Assembly (NCBI GenBank): GCA_017998475.1
Contig: JAGODA010000193.1
Coordinates: forward strand, 1-6,174
Direction of reading: 5' to 3'
Origin: Spirochaetota bacterium
GTDB lineage: Bacteria > Spirochaetota > UBA4802 > UBA5368
Length of the DNA stretch: 6,174 bases
Shown here: piece by piece, positions 1 to 5,578 of the stretch
Numbering within the stretch: position 1 is the stretch's first letter
How the letters are laid out: each line of letters opens with the position of its first letter
The notes under the pieces: generated by a model
Database searches by the model: none
What the model was told of the DNA's origin: nothing
The model's input: only the letters and a program-made list of their open reading frames with translations
Program-made: the position numbers and the translations under genes

Positions 1-328
1 CGCGCCGCTTTTTCACCGCCCTGACCGGTCTGAAGCCAAGGCGCAGGAGAATCTCCGCGAAGGCGTCTGCGTCGTCGAGGGCCACCTCGTTCTCGTAGCG
101 CGTCTTGGAGCGCTCGCCGATCTTCGGGCCCTTGTAGGTCACGACCGACCCCTCGGGCGTGCGGCGTATTCGGAAGGCCTCGTCGGTCGTCGCGAAATCG
201 CGCGAGGGATGGTTGAAGTATGAGTCCTCCTCTATCAACGAGCCTTCGAGCGTGCCTCCGAGTTCCGTCACCCTGTCGCGCAGAGCCGCGGGGTCGTCGC
301 AATACGCCTTTATCTCCACCTCGAGCAT
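1..328 (-). CDS. cyaB: Class IV adenylate cyclase (CYTH domain), 3' end cut off by the window
   Basis: The 109 residues visible form the N-terminal part of a CYTH-domain enzyme, the tunnel-fold family that acts on triphosphates; the class IV branch makes cAMP from ATP in the cytoplasm. Seen: the signature ExExK as E3-V-E5-I-K7 directly after the start; basic strand residues R53 and R55; T64-Y-K66-G-P; then K75, R77, E79 and E81 in a K-x-R-x-E-x-E pattern; and K106-K-R-R at the window edge. The YFNHP and TYKGPK stretches are those I associate with the CyaB subgroup rather than inorganic or thiamine triphosphatases. The protein usually has about 170-190 residues, so roughly 60-80 lie outside. 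The ATG at 328 is supported by AGGAGG at 333-338. It is the second gene of an operon behind the GerMN gene. A different CYTH phosphatase activity cannot be excluded. Confidence 0.85.
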   Translation of the reverse strand, partial: MLEVEIKAYCDDPAALRDRVTELGGTLEGSLIEEDSYFNHPSRDFATTDEAFRIRRTPEGSVVTYKGPKIGERSKTRYENEVALDDADAFAEILLRLGFRPVRAVKKRR

Positions 329-332
329 GGTG

Positions 333-338
333 CCTCCT
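333..338 (-). promoter_or_regulatory. Ribosome binding site fused to upstream stop codon
   Basis: On the minus strand the GerMN stop codon TGA (340-338) runs directly into AGGAGG (338-333), four bases before the ATG at 328. The shared A of the stop and Shine-Dalgarno sequence suggests translational coupling of the two genes. This site fixes the start of the cyclase gene. Confidence 0.75.
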
Positions 339-1138
339 CAGCGACGGGAACGCGTCATCGGCCGCGCCAGGGCCAGGCCGTCGGGTCCGATGGTGGAGCG
401 CTCGACGCCGTTTATCTTGATCACCACCCCGTCCACGCCCTCAAACTGCGTGGCGGTAAAGACGATCTGGTCGATGCGGTTCATGAGAATGCTGCCCACC
501 GCGTTGCGTTCCAGCGCCTCGTTGAAGTCGATATACGCGACCCGGTTCCGTATCACGACACCGCGCACCGCGAGTCCCGGCGGGAGCGCCGTGAGCAGTC
601 CCGAGCGCTCCTCCTTTTTGCTGAGGCCCCTGGCCAGCTCCTGCATGGTCCCCATAAGGGGCACGTCGGCGCGTATGGTCCTTTTCGCCCACGCGAGGCT
701 TACCTTCTCGGTCTTCTCGTCGAAACGCAGGAAATAGAGCCTGACGTCCCTTTCGGGCGCGAGCACCGGCCTGGCGTCGTCCTTTTTGTCGCCGGAGGCG
801 GTCTCCTTTTTATCGCCCTTCTCAATCTCGGCCTTCTTCTGCCCGTCCGTTTTTACATCGTCCTTTTTGTCGACGACGGCGGCCTCGCGCCGCGCGCGGT
901 CCTCCGACCCGGGCCGGGTGCCCTGCTGAAAATACAGACGGTTCGCCATGAACACCACGGCGGCGAGCAGCACCATGATCGCCAGGACGTAGAAGGCTTT
1001 GCCGCCCGAATCTCCCGGAGGCGGGGGCGCCTTCCGGGCCGCGGGGGCCTTCGCCTTCGGGGCGCTCCCCCCGGACTTTTTACCCGAACCGCGTCCCCTG
1101 GCCGCGGTCTTTTTGGTGCCACTGGTCGATTTCGGCAT
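338..1138 (-). CDS. Membrane-anchored GerMN-domain protein
   Basis: A 266-residue protein with four visible parts. Residues 1-46 are basic and rich in Lys, Ala, Gly and Pro. Residues 48-66 form a single hydrophobic membrane segment, giving N-in, C-out topology. Residues 74-128 are a highly charged linker with repeated DKKDD/GDKK units. Residues 131-248 match the GerMN domain (named from GerM of sporulating bacteria): a VRLYFLR opening strand, a central LLTALPPGLAVRGV segment, then VAYIDFNEALE and a closing strand with the motif VVIKINGVE. GerMN domains are thought to bind cell-wall or envelope components; no reaction is known. Outside spore formers the domain sits in envelope lipoproteins or membrane proteins, so an envelope role is inferred. 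The ATG at 1138 is preceded by GAGGA at a 7-base spacing. It is first in an operon with the downstream adenylate cyclase. Domain call firm, function unknown. Confidence 0.85.
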   Translation of the reverse strand: MPKSTSGTKKTAARGRGSGKKSGGSAPKAKAPAARKAPPPPGDSGGKAFYVLAIMVLLAAVVFMANRLYFQQGTRPGSEDRARREAAVVDKKDDVKTDGQKKAEIEKGDKKETASGDKKDDARPVLAPERDVRLYFLRFDEKTEKVSLAWAKRTIRADVPLMGTMQELARGLSKKEERSGLLTALPPGLAVRGVVIRNRVAYIDFNEALERNAVGSILMNRIDQIVFTATQFEGVDGVVIKINGVERSTIGPDGLALARPMTRSRR

Positions 1139-1192
1139 CGGCGCATCCTCACGCTTGATATGGGCGGCCGCGCTGCGGGACCGTCGGACGCC

Positions 1193-1220
1193 ATGCTACG
1201 CACTCTGTCGGAAATTTCAA
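1193..1220 (-). promoter_or_regulatory. Candidate promoter for the GerMN-cyclase operon
   Basis: On the minus strand TTGAAA (1220-1215) and TAGCAT (1198-1193) are separated by 16 bases, matching the sigma70 boxes at 5 of 6 and 4 of 6 positions. A transcript would begin near 1187, leaving a leader of about 49 bases before the ATG at 1138. Position and orientation are right, but the -10 box is weak. Confidence 0.4.
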
Positions 1221-1320
1221 CCATTTGTGCGAATGGAGTCCAGTGTCGATTTCTTACTCCACCCCCGCATCGCCCCGCGCCGAAAGCTCGGCCGCGCGAA
1301 ACCGGTTCCTGAATTTTTAT

Positions 1321-1349
1321 TTTACTTTTTCCGGTCCCCCGGGTATAAA
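1321..1349 (+). promoter_or_regulatory. Sigma70-type promoter for the vWA gene
   Basis: TTTACT (1321-1326) and TATAAA (1344-1349) lie 17 bases apart in a locally AT-rich patch inside GC-rich DNA, matching the consensus at 4 of 6 and 5 of 6 positions. Transcription would start near 1356, giving a leader of about 80 bases. Confidence 0.6.
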
Positions 1350-1421
1350 AAGGGTTCGCGCCGGATCAAGGCCGGAACACACGCACGGTCCGCGGTCCGC
1401 CGGATGATTTTCATCACACCT

Positions 1422-1428
1422 CAGGAGA
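1422..1428 (+). promoter_or_regulatory. Ribosome binding site of the vWA gene
   Basis: CAGGAGA ends six bases before the ATG at 1435, a near-ideal Shine-Dalgarno sequence that fixes the start and places the signal peptide at the very N-terminus. Confidence 0.75.
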
Positions 1429-1434
1429 TTCGAA

Positions 1435-2496
1435 ATGAAACCGTTACTCCGCGCGGTACCGCGCATTGCCCTCGTACTGCCGCTCGTAATCGCCGCGTCA
1501 CTGTACGCCGCCGGCCCGTTCGAAAAAGACAGCGACCACGACGGCTTTCCCGACGACCTCGAGATCGCGACGGGATATAACCCGCGCGTCAACGAGGCCC
1601 TGAAGAAAAGCGCCGCCGGGGGCAAATGCGGCGTCATCACCACGGATCTGTTGAAGCTGGGCAGGCCGCACAACGTGCTCGTCATACTGGACATATCGGG
1701 AAGCATGCGCGAGCCGCTCGGCGATTCGAGCAGGATGGACGTCGCCAAAAAGATCCTCGCGCGCTACATCGACGCGCTTCCCTCCGGAATGAAGACCGGG
1801 TTCGTCATCTACGGCAAGACCGATTGCGGCGACGAGAGCGTCGAGCTCGTCGCTCCCGTCGGCCGCCTGAACAGGGCCGCGCTGAAAGGCCGCATCGCCT
1901 CTCTCGAACCGCGCGGCTCCACGCCGATCGCCCTCACGCTGGGCAAGGTCTCCGGGTATTTCAAAGGCTTCGAGCCCGACAACAACCATCTCATACTCAT
2001 CAGCGACGGCATGGAAAGCTGCGGCGGCGACCCCATCGGGGCGATCATGGAGCTCAAGGAGAGCGAGGCGAACCCGGAGGTCACGGTGATAGGCCTGGGC
2101 GTCAACGCGGCGACGCGCGCCCAGCTCTCGCGGATAGCGGCCTCGTCGGACGGCGTGTACGCCGACGTGAAGAACGAAAGCGATTTCATAGGGGCCTTCG
2201 CGCAGTTCTTCAACCGCATGAACCGCTTCTACAAGGACATCGTCTGCATTGTCAGCCAGTACAACGCCTACCTGACCTACGAGACCGATCAGTATAACAA
2301 GAGCAAATCGTACCTCGTGAAGGCCGCCACCCGCGCCTTCGACGACGGCGCCCGCGCGGCGATCAGAAACGCCGAGGAGCGAATCGACCGCAACCACGCG
2401 GCGCGCATGGAGGCAAAAGACACCCTGAACGAGATGATAAAGAACAAGATGGACGAGATGGAGAAGGCCACGAACACATTCGTCGGCAGGGAGTGA
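1435..2496 (+). CDS. Secreted von Willebrand factor A domain protein with calcium-type motif
   Basis: A 353-residue exported protein. Residues 1-25 are a Sec signal peptide (MKPLLR start, hydrophobic core, LYA before a likely cut near 25/26; no lipobox cysteine). Residues 32-50 carry D32-x-D34-x-D36-G-x-x-D40-x-x-E43 followed by G47 and N49-P50, the calcium-loop pattern of thrombospondin type 3-like repeats. The vWA domain spans about 79-260 with a complete MIDAS: D86-I-S88-G-S90, T163 in GSTP, and D191 in SDG. C131 and C196 (in ESCGGDP) may form a disulfide. Residues 262-346 are strongly helical and charged, probably coiled coil. vWA domains bind protein partners through a metal ion, so a periplasmic or surface adhesion or scaffold role is inferred; the partner is unknown. 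The DVU0298-type HEAT gene follows within a few bases, probably in the same transcript. Confidence 0.88.
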   Translation: MKPLLRAVPRIALVLPLVIAASLYAAGPFEKDSDHDGFPDDLEIATGYNPRVNEALKKSAAGGKCGVITTDLLKLGRPHNVLVILDISGSMREPLGDSSRMDVAKKILARYIDALPSGMKTGFVIYGKTDCGDESVELVAPVGRLNRAALKGRIASLEPRGSTPIALTLGKVSGYFKGFEPDNNHLILISDGMESCGGDPIGAIMELKESEANPEVTVIGLGVNAATRAQLSRIAASSDGVYADVKNESDFIGAFAQFFNRMNRFYKDIVCIVSQYNAYLTYETDQYNKSKSYLVKAATRAFDDGARAAIRNAEERIDRNHAARMEAKDTLNEMIKNKMDEMEKATNTFVGRE

Positions 2497-2557
2497 AACC
2501 CTGAGCGCGGAGAACGGAAACGGGACCGCCTTCCGGAGCGGACGCGAACTGCGCGCC

Positions 2558-3229
2558 ATGGTGCTCGCCGCGCTCGGCGCTGACGACTGGGAGGCGCGTC
2601 TGGGCGCGCTTTCCGACGTGCCGCCGGAGAAGCTCATCGCGGCCTTCTTCGCCGCTCTGAACGACGCGACGCCGCTCGTCAAATGGCGCGCGGTCGCGGC
2701 ATTCGGCCGGAACACCGCCGCGATTGCCGCGCGCGACCTCGAAAAAGCGCGCGTGGTGATACGGCGGTGCATGTGGAACCTCAACGACGAGTCCGGGGGC
2801 ATCGGCTGGGGCGTTCCCGAGGCCATGGGCGAATCGCTGGCCCTCCACCGGGGACTCGCGGACGAGTTCCATTCGATTCTTCTGTCCTACGTCATACAGG
2901 GCGATGACGATGCCGACAATCACCTCGAGTTCGCGCCGCTCCGACGGGGCGCCTGGTGGGCCGTCGCGCGCCTGGCGGGCGAACGGCCCGATCTGGTGCT
3001 CCCGAAGCTCCCCGGGCTCCTTTCCGCGGCCGCGCTCGAGGACGACCCGGACATCATCGCCCACGCCTGCGTGCTCTTCGGCCTGCTCGGCGATCCGGCG
3101 GCCCTTCCCTTCCTGCGGACCCATCTCGGGAACGCGCACCCGATCGAGCTCTTCCGCGGCGGCGCGCTCGAATCCGTCGAAACGGGCGCCCTCGCCCGCC
3201 GGGCGCTGGAGCGCTGTTCGGGCGCATGA
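2558..3229 (+). CDS. HEAT-like repeat protein, DVU0298 family
   Basis: At least 223 residues of soluble helical protein without signal peptide or membrane segment. I recognise the DVU0298 family by its order of motifs: a first helix pair ending PLVKWRAVAAFGR (39-51), the signature MWNLNDESGGIGWG with VPEAMGE (72-92), LLSYV (108-112), HLEFAPLRRGAWWAVARLA (122-140), then a HEAT-type pair with LLGDPAALPFL (176-186). The family has no known reaction; HEAT folds usually serve as protein-binding scaffolds. The start is uncertain. ATG 2558 lacks a good ribosome binding site and cuts into what looks like the first helix (GRELRA precedes it in frame), whereas an in-frame CTG at 2501, seven bases after GGGAG (2489-2493), would add 19 residues and sit four bases past the vWA stop. 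No ATG, GTG or TTG lies in frame between the last upstream stop (2438) and 2558. It is probably cotranscribed with the vWA gene. Confidence 0.83.
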   Translation: MVLAALGADDWEARLGALSDVPPEKLIAAFFAALNDATPLVKWRAVAAFGRNTAAIAARDLEKARVVIRRCMWNLNDESGGIGWGVPEAMGESLALHRGLADEFHSILLSYVIQGDDDADNHLEFAPLRRGAWWAVARLAGERPDLVLPKLPGLLSAAALEDDPDIIAHACVLFGLLGDPAALPFLRTHLGNAHPIELFRGGALESVETGALARRALERCSGA

Positions 3230-3289
3230 GCGCCGGCGCGTATTCTTATTGAAATCCTGAGGTCTCTTCGCGTATGCTCTCCGCGTTTT

Positions 3290-3318
3290 TATACACGACG
3301 GTTCCGGCGTGCTATAGT
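3290..3318 (+). promoter_or_regulatory. Candidate promoter for the Nudix gene
   Basis: TATACA (3290-3295) and TATAGT (3313-3318) are 17 bases apart, matching sigma70 boxes at 4 of 6 and 5 of 6 positions. A start near 3325 gives a leader of about 110 bases to the ATG at 3434. The same TATAGTA heptamer recurs twice before the HEAT-repeat gene. Confidence 0.5.
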
Positions 3319-3369
3319 ATGCGTATCACCCGGCCCGAAAAGAGCGATTGAGATGAGCGGCCCAACGCG

Positions 3370-3388
3370 GCCGGAGCCGTGCTCCGGC
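3370..3388 (+). repeat. Perfect 8-bp hairpin in the Nudix leader
   Basis: GCCGGAGC (3370-3377) and GCTCCGGC (3381-3388) are exact inverted repeats around a CGT loop. No U-run follows, so it is not an ordinary terminator. It lies in the untranslated leader if translation starts at 3434, about 35 bases before the ribosome binding site. Confidence 0.55.
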
Positions 3389-3422
3389 AATGATACGCGC
3401 GCACCACTACATCAGACGACAC

Positions 3423-3428
3423 AGGTGA
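3423..3428 (+). promoter_or_regulatory. Ribosome binding site deciding the Nudix start
   Basis: AGGTGA ends five bases before the ATG at 3434. The alternative upstream ATG at 3353 has only a weak GAG-type match, and the 27 residues it would add have no family resemblance, so 3434 is preferred. Confidence 0.65.
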
Positions 3429-3433
3429 AACCG

Positions 3434-3976
3434 ATGACGCTGGCGCACTGGAAAAAACTGACCTCCCGCGAGCTGTTCCGCAATCCCTGGTGGAGCTACC
3501 GTATGGACACCGTGGAGCTTCCCGGAGGGCGCGAGGGCGAGTATCACTACGTGCATACCGGCGGCTCGGTGATGCTGGTGCCGGTGCGCTCCGACGGACG
3601 CATCGTGATGGTCCGCCAGTTCCGTTACCTGGATAACCGCGTGAGCCTGGAGTTTCCGGCGGGCGGCGTGCGCGAGGGAGAGGACCCGGACGCCATCGCC
3701 CACAAGGAGCTCGTCGAGGAGACGGGCTTCGACGGGGCCATCGAGCGAATCGGCTATTTCAATCCCTGCAACGGCATCGTCGACGAAAGCACGCACGTGT
3801 ACCTGGCGCGCGATCTTTCCGCCTCAACGCGCTACACCAGGGACGATACCGAAGAGTTCGAGATACTCGCCCTTACGCCGGACGAGATCGACAGGGCCAT
3901 ACGCGATAACGAGATCTACGACGGCATGACCATGGCGGCCTGGGCCCTGGCGCGCGGCCGGCTTTTTTGCTTGTAA
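3434..3976 (+). CDS. Nudix hydrolase, ADP-ribose pyrophosphatase-like
   Basis: A 180-residue cytoplasmic enzyme of the usual length for the ADP-ribose pyrophosphatase branch, which splits ADP-ribose and related nucleotide sugars into AMP and a sugar phosphate. The N-terminal strand region (about 11-45) leads into VMLVPVRSDGRIVMVRQFRY (47-66), typical of this branch, and then LEFPAGG. The Nudix box runs 77-99 and fits Gx5Ex7REUxEExGU with G77, E83, E92, E95, E96 and G98, except that the usual arginine is K91. The metal-binding glutamates are intact, so activity is expected. After the box come NPCNGIVDESTHVYLA (110-125) and the C-terminal IYDGMTMAAWALARG (161-175), as in ADP-ribose hydrolases. 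The start at 3434 follows AGGTGA; an extended start at 3353 is possible but unlikely. It has its own promoter, and the downstream HEAT-repeat gene has another. Exact substrate is not determinable. Confidence 0.88.
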   Translation: MTLAHWKKLTSRELFRNPWWSYRMDTVELPGGREGEYHYVHTGGSVMLVPVRSDGRIVMVRQFRYLDNRVSLEFPAGGVREGEDPDAIAHKELVEETGFDGAIERIGYFNPCNGIVDESTHVYLARDLSASTRYTRDDTEEFEILALTPDEIDRAIRDNEIYDGMTMAAWALARGRLFCL

Positions 3977-3991
3977 ATACGCCGACTGCTG

Positions 3992-4020
3992 TTCACAATG
4001 ACTTGGCTGTATAGTATATT
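3992..4020 (+). promoter_or_regulatory. Strong sigma70-type promoter of the HEAT-repeat gene
   Basis: TTCACA (3992-3997) and TATATT (4015-4020) are separated by exactly 17 bases, each matching the consensus at 5 of 6 positions. The start would be near 4027. Two TATAGTA copies (4010-4016 and 4024-4030) in the same AT-rich patch offer alternative -10 boxes; TTGGCT (4003-4008) could pair with the second at a 15-base spacing. Confidence 0.65.
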
Positions 4021-4037
4021 TGGTATAGTAAATTTTC

Positions 4038-4080
4038 GGCGTCCTCGGGGCCGGCCGCGGTACGGTCGCCCGAGGACGCC
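4038..4080 (+). repeat. 12-bp perfect inverted repeat in the HEAT-gene leader
   Basis: GGCGTCCTCGGG (4038-4049) is exactly complementary to CCCGAGGACGCC (4069-4080). Inside, 4052-4057 can pair with 4063-4068 around a five-base CGGTA loop (one G-U pair), leaving a two-base bulge, so the RNA could form about 18 base pairs. It begins roughly 11 bases after the predicted transcription start and ends 16 bases before the ATG at 4097. No U-run follows on the plus strand and none on the minus strand, so it is not a standard terminator. It could stabilise the mRNA 5' end, control translation or be a protein-binding operator. Confidence 0.75.
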
Positions 4081-4096
4081 ACCGGAACCCGACACA

Positions 4097-5578
4097 ATGA
4101 CCACCGACAAATCCGTCGATCCGGCGCTCATCGAGGCGCTGCGAAGCCAGGAACGCGAAACGCGCGACGGCGCTGCCGCCGCCCTCGTGGAGGCCGGCAG
4201 ATCGGCCGTACCCGCCCTGGTCGGGCTGCTTGCAGACCCCGGCAGGGACTTCCGCGACCTGGTCATCTGGGTGCTGGTGGAGATCGGAAAGCCCGCCGTA
4301 AAGGAGCTTCTGGCCCGCCTGGACTCGGACAATCATACCATGCGCTCGGCGATCGCCGAGACCCTCGGCACGATCGGCGCTCCCCAGGCCGCGCTTCCTC
4401 TGATCGCCGCCATGAAGGACGAGGAGGCCGACGTTCGCGAGTCCGCGTCGTGGGCGCTGGTCCGTATCGGCGAGAGCGCCATCGCCCCGCTGATCGCCTC
4501 GCTCGGCGACCCCAGCCGCTTCGTCCGCAAGGGCGCGGCCTGGTCGCTGGCGGGAATCGGCGAGCCGGCGGTCAAACAGCTCGCCGCGGCCGTCCCCGGA
4601 AGCGACTCCGACGTGAGGGCGCTTCTCATCGACACCCTGGTGCAGATACGCGAGGGCGCGACCGGGCCCCTTGTAAAGCTCCTGGGCCACGAGGAGCCCG
4701 CCGTGCGGATGCAGGCGGCCGGGGCCCTCGGGCGCATCAACGAGCCCGAGGCCATCGAGCCGCTCGCCGGCCTGCTCCGCGACGGCGACCGCGCCGTGCG
4801 GCGCGCGGCCATCGAGGCGCTCGCGCAGTTCGACCGGAACGCGTTCGAGGCGCTCGACGCGGCACTTTGCCACACCGACGAGGAGCTCCGCGACGCGGTC
4901 ATGATGACCCTCGGCCTCATGGGAAGGGCCTCCACGCCTTTTCTCATCGAGAAGCTCGACTCGCCCGACGCGGACATCAGGCGGCGCATGGCCCGCACGC
5001 TCGGAATAGTGCGCGACGGCTCCGCCCTCGCCCGCCTCATCGACGCGCTCGCCGACCCGGACGTTACCGTCCGCGACTCGGCCGCGTGGGCGCTCGGCGA
5101 GCTGCAGGACCCTCGGGCCCGCACGCCGCTCGTCGCGGCGCTCAACGATACGTCCATGCCGCCGCAGTACTCGCTGTCGGCATGGGCGCTCGTAAAGTAC
5201 GATCCCGATACCGTCATCCCCGACCTGCTCGACTCTCTCCGGGCCGACTCTCCCTGGGTGCGCTGGCGCGCGGCCCTTTCGCTCGGGCTCTTCAGGGACC
5301 CGCGCGGCGTAGAGCCCCTCATTCGGGCGCTCGGCGACACCGACCTCGAGGTACGCCGCCGGGTGATCGCATCGCTCGGGGAAATCGGCGAGCGCGAGGC
5401 TATCGAGCCGCTCAAGCGGATGCTGATCGACGACATCGGGGACGACTGGATACTCGTCAAGCAGACCATAACGAAAATACAGACGCGCCGGCCCTCGGGC
5501 AACGCCCGGGGAAGGGACGCCGATCATTATACGGAAACCAGGAACGGAACGAATGGAAATCAGACTCTACCACATTGA
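4097..5578 (+). CDS. HEAT-repeat protein (PBS lyase HEAT-like), about 14 repeats
   Basis: A 493-residue protein made almost entirely of HEAT repeats of about 30 residues from 8 to 460. Each unit shows the pattern VRxxAAxALxxIG...AxxPLIxxLxD; examples are VRESASWALVRIGESAIAPL (113-132), VRKGAAWSLAGIGEPAVKQL (143-162) and VRRRVIASLGEIGEREAIEP (419-438). There is no signal peptide or membrane segment, so a cytoplasmic binding scaffold is likely; similar repeats occur in phycobilin lyases, but nothing else suggests pigment chemistry. The tail (463-493) is polar and irregular and overlaps the ribosome binding site and start of the next gene. I chose ATG 4097 because the upstream in-frame ATG at 3998 lies within the promoter and would translate the hairpin. 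The ribosome binding site is weak (GGAA, 10 bases away). The large minus-strand reading frame opposite is a shadow. Binding partner unknown. Confidence 0.9.
   Translation: MTTDKSVDPALIEALRSQERETRDGAAAALVEAGRSAVPALVGLLADPGRDFRDLVIWVLVEIGKPAVKELLARLDSDNHTMRSAIAETLGTIGAPQAALPLIAAMKDEEADVRESASWALVRIGESAIAPLIASLGDPSRFVRKGAAWSLAGIGEPAVKQLAAAVPGSDSDVRALLIDTLVQIREGATGPLVKLLGHEEPAVRMQAAGALGRINEPEAIEPLAGLLRDGDRAVRRAAIEALAQFDRNAFEALDAALCHTDEELRDAVMMTLGLMGRASTPFLIEKLDSPDADIRRRMARTLGIVRDGSALARLIDALADPDVTVRDSAAWALGELQDPRARTPLVAALNDTSMPPQYSLSAWALVKYDPDTVIPDLLDSLRADSPWVRWRAALSLGLFRDPRGVEPLIRALGDTDLEVRRRVIASLGEIGEREAIEPLKRMLIDDIGDDWILVKQTITKIQTRRPSGNARGRDADHYTETRNGTNGNQTLPH
5493..5511 (+). repeat. 8-bp hairpin near the HEAT-gene 3' end
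   Basis: CCTCGGGC (5493-5500) pairs with GCCCGGGG (5504-5511) around an AAC loop, with one G-U pair. It lies within the end of the HEAT-repeat coding region, 41 bases before the ATG of the next gene. It lacks a U-run. In DNA this GC-rich, such a short stem may be chance. Confidence 0.35.

Larger units (their letters stand above)
1139..1434. other. Divergent intergenic region
   Basis: This 296-base gap separates the minus-strand GerMN operon from the plus-strand vWA gene. It holds one candidate promoter in each direction (1193-1220 minus, 1321-1349 plus), a short imperfect GC hairpin around 1276-1298 (GCCGA/TCGGC core), a tandem GGTCCGC pair near 1388-1401 and a small GATGA-TTT-TCATC hairpin at 1403-1415, just before the vWA ribosome binding site. 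Short overlapping reading frames here have no family resemblance and I regard them as chance. Confidence 0.6.

Noticed and set aside
159..737. 192-codon open frame on the plus strand
   Set aside because: Antisense to the GerMN and cyclase genes; its translation is Ser/Arg-rich with no recognisable motif.
1498..2826. 442-codon open frame on the minus strand
   Set aside because: Antisense to the vWA gene and the start of the DVU0298-family gene, both of which have strong family signatures and signals on the plus strand.
3221..3250. Possible terminator after the DVU0298-family gene
   Set aside because: The GGCGC-ATGA-GCGCC stem has only five pairs and is followed by mixed sequence rather than a U-run.
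3353..3433. 27-codon N-terminal extension of the Nudix protein
   Set aside because: Weak ribosome binding site, atypical residues and a hairpin inside; AGGTGA supports the ATG at 3434.
3944..3967. T-run TTTTTT at the Nudix 3' end as a terminator
   Set aside because: It follows a GC-rich stretch but no convincing stem can be drawn, and it lies inside the coding sequence.
3998..4096. 33-codon N-terminal extension of the HEAT-repeat protein
   Set aside because: It would overlap the -10 region and translate the hairpin into an Arg/Pro-rich stretch unlike the rest of the protein.
3824..5527. 567-codon open frame on the minus strand
   Set aside because: It lies exactly opposite the HEAT-repeat gene, and its translation is rich in Arg, Gly and Val with no domain, while the plus strand shows clear repeats. 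GC-rich codons leave the antisense frame open.
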